Assembly: GCA_030832695.1 (NCBI GenBank)
Contig: JAURIP010000002.1
Location: 1 to 21,734 of the forward strand
Source: Sediminibacterium sp.
GTDB taxonomy: Bacteria; Bacteroidota; Bacteroidia; Chitinophagales; Chitinophagaceae
DNA length: 21,734 nucleotides
Reading direction: 5' to 3'
Below the pieces are notes generated by a model. It did no database searches. It was given only the letters and a program-made list of their open reading frames with translations, and had not been told where the DNA came from. The position numbers and the translations under genes were made by a program. This document shows positions 1-7,908 of the stretch, piece after piece; the stretch's first letter is position 1; every line of letters starts with the position of its first letter.

Positions 1-509
1 CGATCTCCACCACCAAAACGCATGGTAAATGCCATTGGGGCTACTGAGGTAGTTGCTTTTTTACATACGTAATTAGCAATCGTTTTAGTTTCATCAGATA
101 ATTTCCAGTTATTGGGTTTTAAGGTATCGATGATTAAATATTCATTTTCAAATATTGAACGCGCCTCATATTGCATTTGAGAGGCAATATCAGTATACGT
201 ATTTGTTTCAGGCATTCTGAACATAAAACCCATGCCTCTTGAACCACTACTGCCGGGTGCGCCGCTATTTGCGAAAGGATCAGGGGCATCTTCATTGGGA
301 AGCGTTTTAAAAACGGTTGCTTGTTCGTTAAATACTAGTTCGAATTTTTCAGATCTAAATTCGGGAATATTACGTCTCATTTCAGGGTCCGTAATCATTT
401 TGTGCATATTAATTTTTCTTTCGAAAATTAACTTACCATCTTTTACCTGGGCCATTACAGTTGACAAAGATAATACAACCATCGTTATTAATAAAATCAT
501 TTTACGCAT
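1..509 (-). CDS. GLPGLI family protein, C-terminus cut by window start
   Basis: Reading the minus strand from the ATG at 507-509 gives an uninterrupted frame to base 1 (about 169 residues) that runs off the window. It starts with a signal peptide (MRKMILLITMVVLSLSTVMAQ), followed by a VKDGKLIFERKINMHK beta-strand segment, a methionine/glycine-rich stretch (SRGMGFMFRMPE) and the segment YLIIDTLKPNNWKLSDETK, then IANYVCKKAT. The LIFERK opening and the W-K-L-x-D-E-T-K-x-I-x-x-Y-x-C-K-K-A run are typical of the Bacteroidota GLPGLI family (TIGR01200 type), secreted proteins of unknown function and usually 230-290 residues. The GLPGLI motif itself would lie beyond the window. The gene starts 36 nt after the stop of the outer-membrane protein on the same strand, so the two are probably cotranscribed and may act together in the envelope (inference). 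Confidence 0.85.
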   Translation of the reverse strand, partial: MRKMILLITMVVLSLSTVMAQVKDGKLIFERKINMHKMITDPEMRRNIPEFRSEKFELVFNEQATVFKTLPNEDAPDPFANSGAPGSSGSRGMGFMFRMPETNTYTDIASQMQYEARSIFENEYLIIDTLKPNNWKLSDETKTIANYVCKKATTSVAPMAFTMRFGGGD

Positions 510-545
510 ATACTTTTTTTAATGTGTTTATAAAGATAATTAATT

Positions 546-3359
546 TTACATTCTAATAGTCATTCCCCCAGTTCTTCCGCCATTACCACCTAAACCAGAT
601 TTTTGTAAGCTATATATAAAGCTTAACATAAAATACTGATTAATAACATTATAATACTGATCCACAATTTGGTTTTGAGATACATTACGGCTAATACCCG
701 CATTTTTATTCAAAATATCAAATGCACTTACTTTTAATTCAGCGCGCTTGTTCTTCAAGAAAAATTTAGAAAAATTTGCATTCCAAATAGGTATTGCAGT
801 ATTGAAACCTTCTGCACGACCTGAGTTAATCGTATAGTTAAAGGATTGATTCAATAAAAAATTAAATGGTAAATAATTATCCATCTCCGCACTAAATACC
901 TTGGTTAAGTAATTGGTATTTAAAGCTGAATTAATTTGATTATTTGTTTTATTATACGAATACCGTGCAGATAAATCTAAATCGATTTTTTCATCAATTT
1001 GGAAATTATACCTGAAGGATGGGCCAAATGATTTTGTAACAATGGTATTTAATAAGCCGTTGGTGTAAGAAATATTATTATTCAACCCTGTGTTCAACCC
1101 AAAATTAAATCTTGAAAATAGCTTCTTCATGCCAAATCCATAATTCAATGAACCAAATACACGATAAGCGCCGTTAACGTTTACTGGTTTAGAAAGGGTT
1201 ACCCTTGAAGGTAAAATACTATCATAATTTATAATTGAGTTATTGGTCGTAGATGCATTCACAGTAGCAAAGAAATTCTTTTGAGAAATTACTTTGGAGG
1301 AGTAGAACCTGATATTGACATTGTGTTGGTAGCTACGCTTCAAATCAGGATTACCAATAGTTTGTCTGTTAATATTGCTTTGATCCAACACCGGTTGTAA
1401 TTGGGTGATGGATGGCTGATTGGTTGAAGTACGATAGTCTATATTCAAATTCTTAGTTTGAGAAAAATTGTATCTAAACATTGCGGAAGGTAAGATGTCC
1501 TTAAAGTCCTGATTCAATTTTGTTTTTGCACTCACGTTTTCTCCATTCAATTTCGCATTTTGTAATGCAAATCCAGATGCAAAATTAAATTTACGTTGGT
1601 TTGTGCGATAGTTCATGCCACCACCTGAATAGGTATACTCACTATTAAATTCGTTGGTTAAGCGCGTATTTAAAACATCATAATTACCATTTGAATTTTT
1701 ATCATACACTTTTTTACTACTACTGCCAATGCTTTGACTTAAGTAAGCATTCATTTCTAATAAGGATCTTTTACCCAATGGCTCTGTATAAATTACATTC
1801 GCCGAATAGGTGGTTGTATTTCCTTTGCGCAAATTTTGTTGGTCTAAAATTGAATCTTTTACTTTAATACCTCCAGTATAAAATCCCTGTGTAGTATATT
1901 GACCACCATTTGAATTTGAGGTATTATATCCATTGGTAATCGTGGATGAAATAGTACGACCTTTTTTAGCAAATTTTTTCTTTAATAATAATGTATTATT
2001 AAAATTAGTTGCATCTGTTGCGCTTGAAGATTTTGTATTAGTATTATTAGTTCTTACCCCACTTGGTAAAAGTGTTTCAGAACTTGATTCGCTTTCTGAT
2101 GTACCATTTGAACTTCCAATACTAGGCGTTAACTTATAGGAAAAGGATTCAGAAACTTTATGATCAATCGTACTTCCAATACTCTGTTGTTTATTTTTTG
2201 AAGTACTTCTTGAATTATCATATCGGTTAAATAAATTCCCTGGCGTTAAATTTTGTGTATAGGAATTACTTTTATTAAAACGATCAATATCACTCAAGGA
2301 TAGGTTCGCATTAAAATCAGTTCTTTTATCATTAAATACATTGGAGTAATTACCACCACCTGAAATTGTTGTAGCAACGCCTTCGCCACCACCACCGCCG
2401 CCACCGCCATTTCCACCGCCACCGCCACCAAAGGACATTCCACCACCACCACCACCAGGACGGCCACCACCACCACCGCCAGAGAAGCTAGAAAAGTCAC
2501 GGGCTGAAAAATCCTGCCGATTAATATTATTACCAGAACCAATAATAGAGAACTGCTCATCATTATTGATTCTATTTAAATTTCCTCTTAAATCAAAACG
2601 TTCTGGGACACCGCCACCGCCTGTTAATTTTCCAAAATTGGATTGGTTTCTGTCCTTTTTCACCTTTAAGTTAATAGCAGTTTCTTCGCTACCATCATCA
2701 ATACCTGTAAACATGGATTGATCGGATTTGCGATCATATACCTGAATTTTGTCAATTGCATCCGCAGGTAAGTTACGTGTAGCCATTTTAGGGTCACCTG
2801 TAAAAAACTCTTTTCCATTCACGAATACCTTAGTGACTGTTTTACCATTCACCGTAATGGCACCTGATTTATCCACCTCAATACCTGGCATCTTTTTCAA
2901 TAAATCCTCCACCACAGCATTGGGAGCTGTTTTAAAATTTTCAGCATTAAACTCAATAGAGTCTCCGTTAATCACCACTGGAGGCCTACGAGCAGTAACG
3001 GTCACTGTTGACAAACTGCTTGCATCCAGCATATATATGTTCGCTAAATCTATTTTGGCATTTTTGCCAGTTTTAAAGGCAATCCATTGTTGAATAAAAC
3101 CAACATAGGAAATGGAAATTAAATAGCTTCCGACTGGAACTGACTTCACGGAGAAAAATCCCTGTTCATTACTTCTTGCAAAGCTCACTAATGAAGAATC
3201 CTTCGCTTTTACTATTGAAATGGTTGCAGAAGCCAAGTTTCGCTTGCTTACACTATCCACTACGGTTCCCTCAATGGTAAACGTTTGCGCTATACCCAAC
3301 AAACTCATCCCTAAAAACATCGTTAACAAAAATCCTTTCATTTTGATTATTTTATTCAT
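546..3359 (-). CDS. Outer-membrane beta-barrel protein with carboxypeptidase-regulatory-like and plug domains (TonB-receptor-like)
   Basis: This 937-residue protein has a signal peptide. The start is either Met1 or, more typically, Met7 (MKGFLLTMFLGMSLLGIAQ). Residues about 27-115 form a carboxypeptidase D regulatory-like beta-sandwich (TIEGTVVDS... ending SISYVGF). Residues about 120-235 resemble a receptor plug (VVINGDSIEFNAENF, VVEDLLKKMPGIEV, VFVNGKEFFTGDPK). The remainder is rich in aromatic and Asn residues, as in an outer-membrane barrel of the OMP_b-brl_3 kind. Residues about 293-326 are an unusually pure glycine tract with a few Arg, Pro, Met and Asn interruptions, located just after the plug. 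The length fits the family. No TonB box was assigned. It precedes the GLPGLI gene in the same transcription direction. The substrate, if it is a transporter, is unknown. Confidence 0.88.
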   Translation of the reverse strand: MNKIIKMKGFLLTMFLGMSLLGIAQTFTIEGTVVDSVSKRNLASATISIVKAKDSSLVSFARSNEQGFFSVKSVPVGSYLISISYVGFIQQWIAFKTGKNAKIDLANIYMLDASSLSTVTVTARRPPVVINGDSIEFNAENFKTAPNAVVEDLLKKMPGIEVDKSGAITVNGKTVTKVFVNGKEFFTGDPKMATRNLPADAIDKIQVYDRKSDQSMFTGIDDGSEETAINLKVKKDRNQSNFGKLTGGGGVPERFDLRGNLNRINNDEQFSIIGSGNNINRQDFSARDFSSFSGGGGGGRPGGGGGGMSFGGGGGGNGGGGGGGGEGVATTISGGGNYSNVFNDKRTDFNANLSLSDIDRFNKSNSYTQNLTPGNLFNRYDNSRSTSKNKQQSIGSTIDHKVSESFSYKLTPSIGSSNGTSESESSSETLLPSGVRTNNTNTKSSSATDATNFNNTLLLKKKFAKKGRTISSTITNGYNTSNSNGGQYTTQGFYTGGIKVKDSILDQQNLRKGNTTTYSANVIYTEPLGKRSLLEMNAYLSQSIGSSSKKVYDKNSNGNYDVLNTRLTNEFNSEYTYSGGGMNYRTNQRKFNFASGFALQNAKLNGENVSAKTKLNQDFKDILPSAMFRYNFSQTKNLNIDYRTSTNQPSITQLQPVLDQSNINRQTIGNPDLKRSYQHNVNIRFYSSKVISQKNFFATVNASTTNNSIINYDSILPSRVTLSKPVNVNGAYRVFGSLNYGFGMKKLFSRFNFGLNTGLNNNISYTNGLLNTIVTKSFGPSFRYNFQIDEKIDLDLSARYSYNKTNNQINSALNTNYLTKVFSAEMDNYLPFNFLLNQSFNYTINSGRAEGFNTAIPIWNANFSKFFLKNKRAELKVSAFDILNKNAGISRNVSQNQIVDQYYNVINQYFMLSFIYSLQKSGLGGNGGRTGGMTIRM
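2385..2480. repeat. GGN-codon microsatellite (polyglycine tract)
   Basis: On the plus strand this is a run of CCA/CCG/ACC triplets with three short interruptions. On the coding (minus) strand it is consecutive GGN codons giving four blocks of about 5-8 glycines, at roughly residues 293-326 of the outer-membrane protein. The GC content is far above that of the surrounding AT-rich sequence. Changes in triplet number would keep the frame. Confidence 0.85.
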
Positions 3360-3750
3360 TTTATAAAATTACGACACAATTCGTAAATAGTTGGTTTTGC
3401 AGGCTTTTAAGGACCCAGTTTTTATATAAAACAGCTCATTTTTGGATAAGCGGTAATTTCAAATTAAAATTCGATGGTTACACCCCCTTTTAGTAATATT
3501 ATAAGCTGAATTGGCATGTAAGCAACCGCCTTTTGACGCTTATTTTGGTGGATAGTTTAACCAAAATATAGGGTTTGGGATGAACGGCGGGTATCGCTAT
3601 TGTGGACCCTATCAATAACAAGTAAACCACTTCACTAAAAAACTTAAATGGAGCCATCCATAATTAACCAAAACGCACACCCTGAATTCTATAAACGATG
3701 ATTTAACTGTACTTATTTTATTGTAAATTTAATTTCTAAAAATAGGCAAA
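3360..3750. other. Gene-free divergent intergenic region (391 bp)
   Basis: This region separates the outer-membrane protein (minus) from the isomerase-like gene (plus), so both promoters should lie here. Neither strand carries a credible coding frame; the longest plus-strand ATG frames are 12 and 17 codons. Two things are visible: a 9-bp perfect inverted repeat at 3541-3568 and a TAAATTTA element at 3724-3731. The latter is one base off the Bacteroidota -7 box, 19 nt before the isomerase ATG, and has no clear -33 TTG. I found no tRNA, riboswitch or mobile-element end. Confidence 0.6.
3541..3568. repeat. 9-bp perfect inverted repeat
   Basis: TATTTTGGT at 3541-3549 pairs perfectly with ACCAAAATA at 3560-3568 around a 10-nt loop. 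There is no T-tract on either side, so it does not look like an intrinsic terminator. It sits near the middle of a divergent promoter region and could be an operator or a structured leader (inference). Confidence 0.45.
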
Positions 3751-4677
3751 ATGCAAAATTCAAGACGAAAATTTATTCAAAACGCTTCATTGGTATTAGC
3801 AGGCGCAAGTTTAAAACCAAGTGTGTTATGGTCAAAAAATGACACCATTGCAAAAGTTAAAAATTTAATTGGTATACAATTATATTCTGTTCGTGCAGAT
3901 ATGGGAAAAAATCCACTAGATACTTTAACCGAATTGGCAAAAATGGGCTATGAGCATGTGGAACACGCTAATTATATTAATCGTAAATTTTATGGTTGGA
4001 CGGCTACTGAATTTAAGAAAGTATTGGACTCTTTAGGATTACATATGCCAAGTGGTCACACCGTTATGGATTTAAATCATTTTGATAAAGCAAAAAATGA
4101 TTTTACGGATGCTTGGAAATATACCATTGATGATGCTGCTACACTTGGTCAAACTTATGTGATTAGTCCTTCCATTGATTCAAAAGTTAGAAAATCATTT
4201 GACGCATTTATGTTTCAAGTAGAATTATTTAATAAGTGTGGCGAGTTATGTAAAAAACAAGGAATGAAATTTGGCTACCATAATCATGATTTTGAATTTA
4301 AAGAAAAAGTAAATGGTGAATTAATTTATGATTTAATTTTAAAACATACGGATCCTTCATTAGTAGTGCAACAACTTGACTTTGGTAATATGTATGGCGC
4401 TGGTGCAAGAGGAGACGATTGGATTAATAAATACCCTGGCCGTTTCCCATCCTTACATGTAAAAGATGAAATCAAAGTTGCGAAAGGTGAGATGGGTGAT
4501 GGTTATGAGAGTACTATCCTCGGCGATGGCGTTGTGAATCCTAAGGCAATCGCATTGCTTGCTAAAAAAATTGGTGGAGCACATCATTATATTGTGGAGC
4601 AAGAATCCTATCAAGATAAAACACCACTTGAAGCTGCTAAAATAGATTTAGCACGTATAAAATCTTGGGGTATTTAA
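3751..4677 (+). CDS. Tat-exported sugar phosphate isomerase/epimerase-like TIM-barrel protein
   Basis: This 308-residue protein starts with a twin-arginine signal (SRRKFIQ at residues 4-10, then a hydrophobic stretch ASLVLAGAS), so export of a folded, possibly metal-bound protein is expected. The rest matches the xylose-isomerase-like TIM barrel (AP_endonuc_2 superfamily): IGIQLYSVR at about 40-48, GYHNHDFEF with H177-N178-H179, QQLDFGN with D210, LHVKDE with H236/K238/D239, and YIVEQESY with E283/E285. These are the usual metal and catalytic positions. Many Bacteroidota carry such periplasmic paralogues, usually annotated sugar phosphate isomerase/epimerase although the real substrate is often an unphosphorylated sugar or sugar derivative. 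The acylase gene follows 75 nt downstream on the same strand; a functional link is not evident. Confidence 0.9.
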   Translation: MQNSRRKFIQNASLVLAGASLKPSVLWSKNDTIAKVKNLIGIQLYSVRADMGKNPLDTLTELAKMGYEHVEHANYINRKFYGWTATEFKKVLDSLGLHMPSGHTVMDLNHFDKAKNDFTDAWKYTIDDAATLGQTYVISPSIDSKVRKSFDAFMFQVELFNKCGELCKKQGMKFGYHNHDFEFKEKVNGELIYDLILKHTDPSLVVQQLDFGNMYGAGARGDDWINKYPGRFPSLHVKDEIKVAKGEMGDGYESTILGDGVVNPKAIALLAKKIGGAHHYIVEQESYQDKTPLEAAKIDLARIKSWGI

Positions 4678-4752
4678 TGCGCTATTATTTTAATTAATTT
4701 ACTATTTAGTAAAAAGGGGCCAATTTTATTAAAAATTAGGAGACTATAAAAT

Positions 4753-6990
4753 ATGAAAAAGCTTTATCTAATTTTAATATTGGTCATGGTGGGTAATGCT
4801 ATTCAACCAAGCATTTCTAATGCCCAGAAATTTACCGCACTTGAAAAAGTGAGATGGGAAAAACAGGCAAACCAAGTAACTATTATTAGAGATGAATGGG
4901 GCATCCCACACATTTACGGTAAAACAGATGCGGATGCCGTTTTTGGTTTAATGTATGCGCAATGCGAGGAAAATTTTGAGCAAATTGAACTGAATTATTT
5001 AGAAATGTTAGGGAGAACCGCTGAAATAAAAGGAGCTAATGCAATTTATGATGACTTAATGATGCGACTAATTCAAGACAGCAGCGATGCTATTAAAGAT
5101 TTTAATAACGCTCCTGCCTGGTTTAAAGCATTACTTGTTGCACATGCGGACGGATTAAATTATTATTTATACAAACACCCTGAGGTCAAACCAAAAGTAA
5201 TTAATTACTTCAAACCCTGGTATCATTTAATGTGGACAGATGGAAGTGTTTCCCCGACTCGAACGGGTGGAATTAAAGTAAAGGATGTAAAACAGTTTTA
5301 TGGTATTAATAAAAATATAGTTAGTATTTCAGCAGATATTACAACATCGCAACTCGATGAAAACGACCTCTCCCCTTATGATATGGAGGAAAAAACTTTA
5401 AAGGGATCCAATGGATTCGCTATCGCTCCCAAACATAGCAAAAATGGAACTGCCTTATTGTATATTAATCCACATGTTCCTTTTTATTTCAGATCAGAAA
5501 TGCACATGTCAAGTGAACAAGGATTAAACGTATACGGTGCAGTTACTTGGGGACAAATGTTTATTTATCAGGGCTTCAATGAGCATTGTGGATGGATGCA
5601 CACTACTGGTTATGCTGATGTAGCAGACGTTTTTGAAGAAAAAGTATCAAAAAAAAATGAGGCATGGTTTTATGAATTGGATAAAAAAACGATCCCGTTA
5701 CAAAAAAAACAAATCCCAGTTAGTTATCTTGAAAATGGGGAAAGGCGAACCAAAAATTTTACAACTTATGCATCTGGGCATGGACCCATAATGGGAAGTC
5801 GAGAAGATAAATGGTTAAGCTTAAAGGAAAATAATCGTTCCTTAAATGCTTTGATTGAATGTTGGACTAGAACAAAAGCAAGCAATTTAAAAGAGTATCA
5901 AACTGCATTATCCTTATTATCCAACAACAGCAACAATACCGTATATGCGGATGCAGATGGAAATATTGCTTATTGGCATGGAAATTTTATCCCAAAAAGA
6001 AGTCTGCAATATAATTATAGTTTGCCCGTAGACGGTAGTATTAAAAATACCGACTGGCTGGGCGTACATTCATTAAACGAAATTGTTCAGGGCATAAATC
6101 CTACAAATGGGTGGTTGCAAAATTGCAACGCAACTCCTTTTACTATGGCAGGGGTAGCTAGTCCAAAAGCAAGTAACTACCCTTCATATATGGCGCCAGA
6201 TGGTGAAAATGGTCGTGGTATAACTGCGGTAAAATTATTAGAGCAAATAGAAAAAATTGATATAGATGAATTAATCCAGCTTGGATACAACAAACATTTA
6301 TCAGCCTTTGATATTTTGCTGCCATCCTTTTTAGCGGAGCTGAAAAAAGAAACGCTTTCCCCTTCACTTTCCAAAGCGGTCAACTATTTAAATAACTGGA
6401 ATCATGATGCGGATGCACAATCCATTGCTACCACCATCGCTATTGAGTGGGCAACTAAATGGAGTTTGGAAATACCCGCTGCAACTACCGAAGAAGAAGG
6501 CACTCAAATCATAAAAAAATATGAGCGTATGGTGAAAGAGGTAAGTACACAAAAAAAGAAGGAATTATTAAAAACCACTTTGGAACAACTTGAAAAAATG
6601 TATGGAACATGGGAAATGCCTTGGGGCGAAATTAATCGCTACCAACGGACCAACCCTGGAAAAATGATGGATGATCAGGCCCCAAGTTGGGCAGTGTCTC
6701 AAGCTTCTTCCAAATGGGGATCGCTCCCATCCTTTGATAGTAAGCGATATGATGGCACAATAAAAAGGTATGGCTATAATGGGAATAGCTTTGTTGCTGC
6801 TGTTTCTTTTGGAAAAATCGTTGTTGCAAAGACAATCATCACGGGTGGTCAAAGTAGATTTTCAAATTCGAATCATTTTACAGACCAAGCCCAAGGATTT
6901 ATTGATGGTCAATTTAAAACCATTCATTTTTATAAAGCGGATGTTTTAGCACATAAGGTAACATCATATAAACCAGGATTCATTAAATAG
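4753..6990 (+). CDS. Secreted penicillin acylase family protein (Ntn hydrolase)
   Basis: This 745-residue protein has a signal peptide ending about residue 25 (SNAQ/KF). The alpha-chain motif VTIIRDEWGIPHIYGKTDADAVFG (split here across residues 42-65) and the N-terminal-nucleophile motif GSNGFAI, with Ser219, identify the penicillin-acylase/AHL-acylase family. Autoproteolysis before Ser219 would give an alpha chain of about 26-218 and a beta chain of 219-745. His241 (NPHVP) and the NNTVYADADGNIAYWHG region around residues 395-409 (oxyanion Asn region) are also present. Family members hydrolyse amide bonds of beta-lactams, N-acyl homoserine lactones or acyl lipopeptides; the substrate here cannot be read from sequence. 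AGGAG at 4738-4742, 10 nt before the ATG, supports the start. The 3' end overlaps the regulator gene on the opposite strand by 61 nt. Confidence 0.92.
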   Translation: MKKLYLILILVMVGNAIQPSISNAQKFTALEKVRWEKQANQVTIIRDEWGIPHIYGKTDADAVFGLMYAQCEENFEQIELNYLEMLGRTAEIKGANAIYDDLMMRLIQDSSDAIKDFNNAPAWFKALLVAHADGLNYYLYKHPEVKPKVINYFKPWYHLMWTDGSVSPTRTGGIKVKDVKQFYGINKNIVSISADITTSQLDENDLSPYDMEEKTLKGSNGFAIAPKHSKNGTALLYINPHVPFYFRSEMHMSSEQGLNVYGAVTWGQMFIYQGFNEHCGWMHTTGYADVADVFEEKVSKKNEAWFYELDKKTIPLQKKQIPVSYLENGERRTKNFTTYASGHGPIMGSREDKWLSLKENNRSLNALIECWTRTKASNLKEYQTALSLLSNNSNNTVYADADGNIAYWHGNFIPKRSLQYNYSLPVDGSIKNTDWLGVHSLNEIVQGINPTNGWLQNCNATPFTMAGVASPKASNYPSYMAPDGENGRGITAVKLLEQIEKIDIDELIQLGYNKHLSAFDILLPSFLAELKKETLSPSLSKAVNYLNNWNHDADAQSIATTIAIEWATKWSLEIPAATTEEEGTQIIKKYERMVKEVSTQKKKELLKTTLEQLEKMYGTWEMPWGEINRYQRTNPGKMMDDQAPSWAVSQASSKWGSLPSFDSKRYDGTIKRYGYNGNSFVAAVSFGKIVVAKTIITGGQSRFSNSNHFTDQAQGFIDGQFKTIHFYKADVLAHKVTSYKPGFIK

Positions 6991-7649
6991 TGGTCATACA
7001 ATTTTGTTAAAAAAGCTATTTTAACAAGGCCTGCTAAATTTTTAACATCAAACTGCTGCATCAATTTTGTTCGGTGTCCTTCAATAGTTCTTTTGCTATG
7101 CCCTACCTCGTTGGCAATTTCTTTACTAGATGCTTCTTGACAAATTCTGACTAATATGTATTTATCATAAATAGTTAATTGCTGCATGATTTCAATCTGC
7201 TTAATTTTTTCCATCTGATTCATTAATGCAAAAACTTTGTCTGCAATGGTTGTGCAAAAATATACCTTGTCCTGTTGTGCCATCAATAATGCTTTGACCC
7301 ATTCTTTTTCAGAAATATGCCTGGACACAATCACCGAAAAACCATTATCGATTAAGTTATACAAATGCACTTCGTCCTCCTCATTAAATAACACCATAAT
7401 AGGGATTCTTTTTTTGATAAGATGAATTGTTTGATAGGTTAATGGGTTACTAAAGTTTAACATGCCACTATCTAGCACAAGTACTTTTGGGAAATCATAA
7501 CTGGGATGATCCTCAGACATGATTTCATTTAACATAGGTAGGTTGCGTATAATACGATAACCATTAAATTGGGGATGTTCATTAATGAGTGCGCCGCATC
7601 CCAATGCATATAGGGTTTGTTGGTCACAAATGATAACTTGACTTTGCAT
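6930..7649 (-). CDS. LuxR/NarL-type response regulator with a degenerate receiver domain
   Basis: This is a 239-residue protein. Residues 1-130 have a receiver-like pattern (QVIICDQQTLYALG, then KVLVLDSGML with Asp60 at the phosphoacceptor position). However, the usual acidic pair is C8-D9-Q10, and the conserved Lys loop reads VIVSRHISEKE, with no Lys at the expected place. Residues about 157-217 form a LuxR-type helix-turn-helix (LTIYDKYILVRICQEASSKEIA; recognition helix HSKRTIEGHRTKL at about 184-196). The receiver may therefore work without phosphorylation (inference). No histidine kinase gene is next to it. A good promoter lies upstream at 7711-7738. The last 20 codons (residues 220-239) are antisense to the acylase 3' end. 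It is divergent from the ATP-grasp pair and may control that pair and itself. Confidence 0.87.
   Translation of the reverse strand: MQSQVIICDQQTLYALGCGALINEHPQFNGYRIIRNLPMLNEIMSEDHPSYDFPKVLVLDSGMLNFSNPLTYQTIHLIKKRIPIMVLFNEEDEVHLYNLIDNGFSVIVSRHISEKEWVKALLMAQQDKVYFCTTIADKVFALMNQMEKIKQIEIMQQLTIYDKYILVRICQEASSKEIANEVGHSKRTIEGHRTKLMQQFDVKNLAGLVKIAFLTKLYDHYLMNPGLYDVTLCAKTSAL
7004..7027. repeat. 9-bp perfect inverted repeat just after the acylase stop
   Basis: TTGTTAAAA (7004-7012) and TTTTAACAA (7019-7027) form a perfect stem with a 6-nt loop, 14 nt beyond the acylase stop and inside the 3' coding part of the regulator. There is no following T-tract on the plus strand, so it is at best a weak transcription end or mRNA 3' stabiliser. 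Confidence 0.35.
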
Positions 7650-7710
7650 AAAATGATTTAACTGTTGACAATAGCATAAAGCAACAGAAACAGGCTAATT
7701 CATTGATAAA

Positions 7711-7738
7711 CAAACTTATGTTTCCGTATCAAAGGCAA
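7711..7738 (-). promoter_or_regulatory. Bacteroidota-type promoter of the LuxR-type regulator
   Basis: On the minus strand TTG (7738-7736) is followed after 17 nt by TAAGTTTG (7718-7711), a perfect TAnnTTTG -7 box with a permitted spacer. Transcription would start near 7704, leaving a leader of about 55 nt before the ATG at 7649. Confidence 0.55.
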
Positions 7739-7754
7739 TAAAATTGATTATAAT

Positions 7755-7784
7755 TACCCCTATTCAAGTGTTTTCTATACCCCT
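7755..7784 (+). promoter_or_regulatory. Repeated TACCCCT heptamers, candidate regulator binding sites
   Basis: TACCCCT occurs at 7755-7761 and again at 7778-7784 (23 nt apart), with a related TACCCTT at 7830-7836. The first two fit the NarL heptamer consensus TACYYMT. They lie just upstream of the regulator's own -33 element and between the two divergent genes. Autoregulation or control of the ATP-grasp pair is an inference, and NarL itself is only a distant relative. Confidence 0.3.
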
Positions 7785-7822
7785 GTCATAGCTTCTAAAA
7801 AACATAGGATTTATAAACGCTT

Positions 7823-7844
7823 AAATTAATACCCTTATTAATTT
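7823..7844. promoter_or_regulatory. AT-rich palindrome overlapping a putative -7 region
   Basis: AAATTAAT (7823-7830) and ATTAATTT (7837-7844) form a perfect 8-bp dyad around the spacer ACCCTT. It overlaps TTAATTTG (7838-7845), one base off the Bacteroidota -7 box, about 64 nt before the first ATP-grasp start. This could be an operator; no -33 TTG is seen at the expected distance. Confidence 0.35.
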
Positions 7845-7908
7845 GTCAGTATTATATATTTTATAACTTCATTGATAATTACTAACCACATTACTATTAT
7901 AACCATCC

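Noticed and set aside
232..522. 96-codon plus-strand frame
   Set aside because: It lies opposite the GLPGLI-family gene, whose signal peptide and family motifs are clear; the plus-strand product has no recognisable features.
2294..2563. 89-codon minus-strand frame overlapping the polyglycine region, rich in Val/Ala
   Set aside because: It is a frame-shifted reading of the repetitive GGN codons inside the outer-membrane protein gene; valine/alanine richness is a by-product of the repeat.
4698..4713. TTTACT/AGTAAA 6-bp hairpin between the isomerase and acylase genes
   Set aside because: The stem is short and AT-rich with no T-tract; such dyads are expected by chance in this composition.
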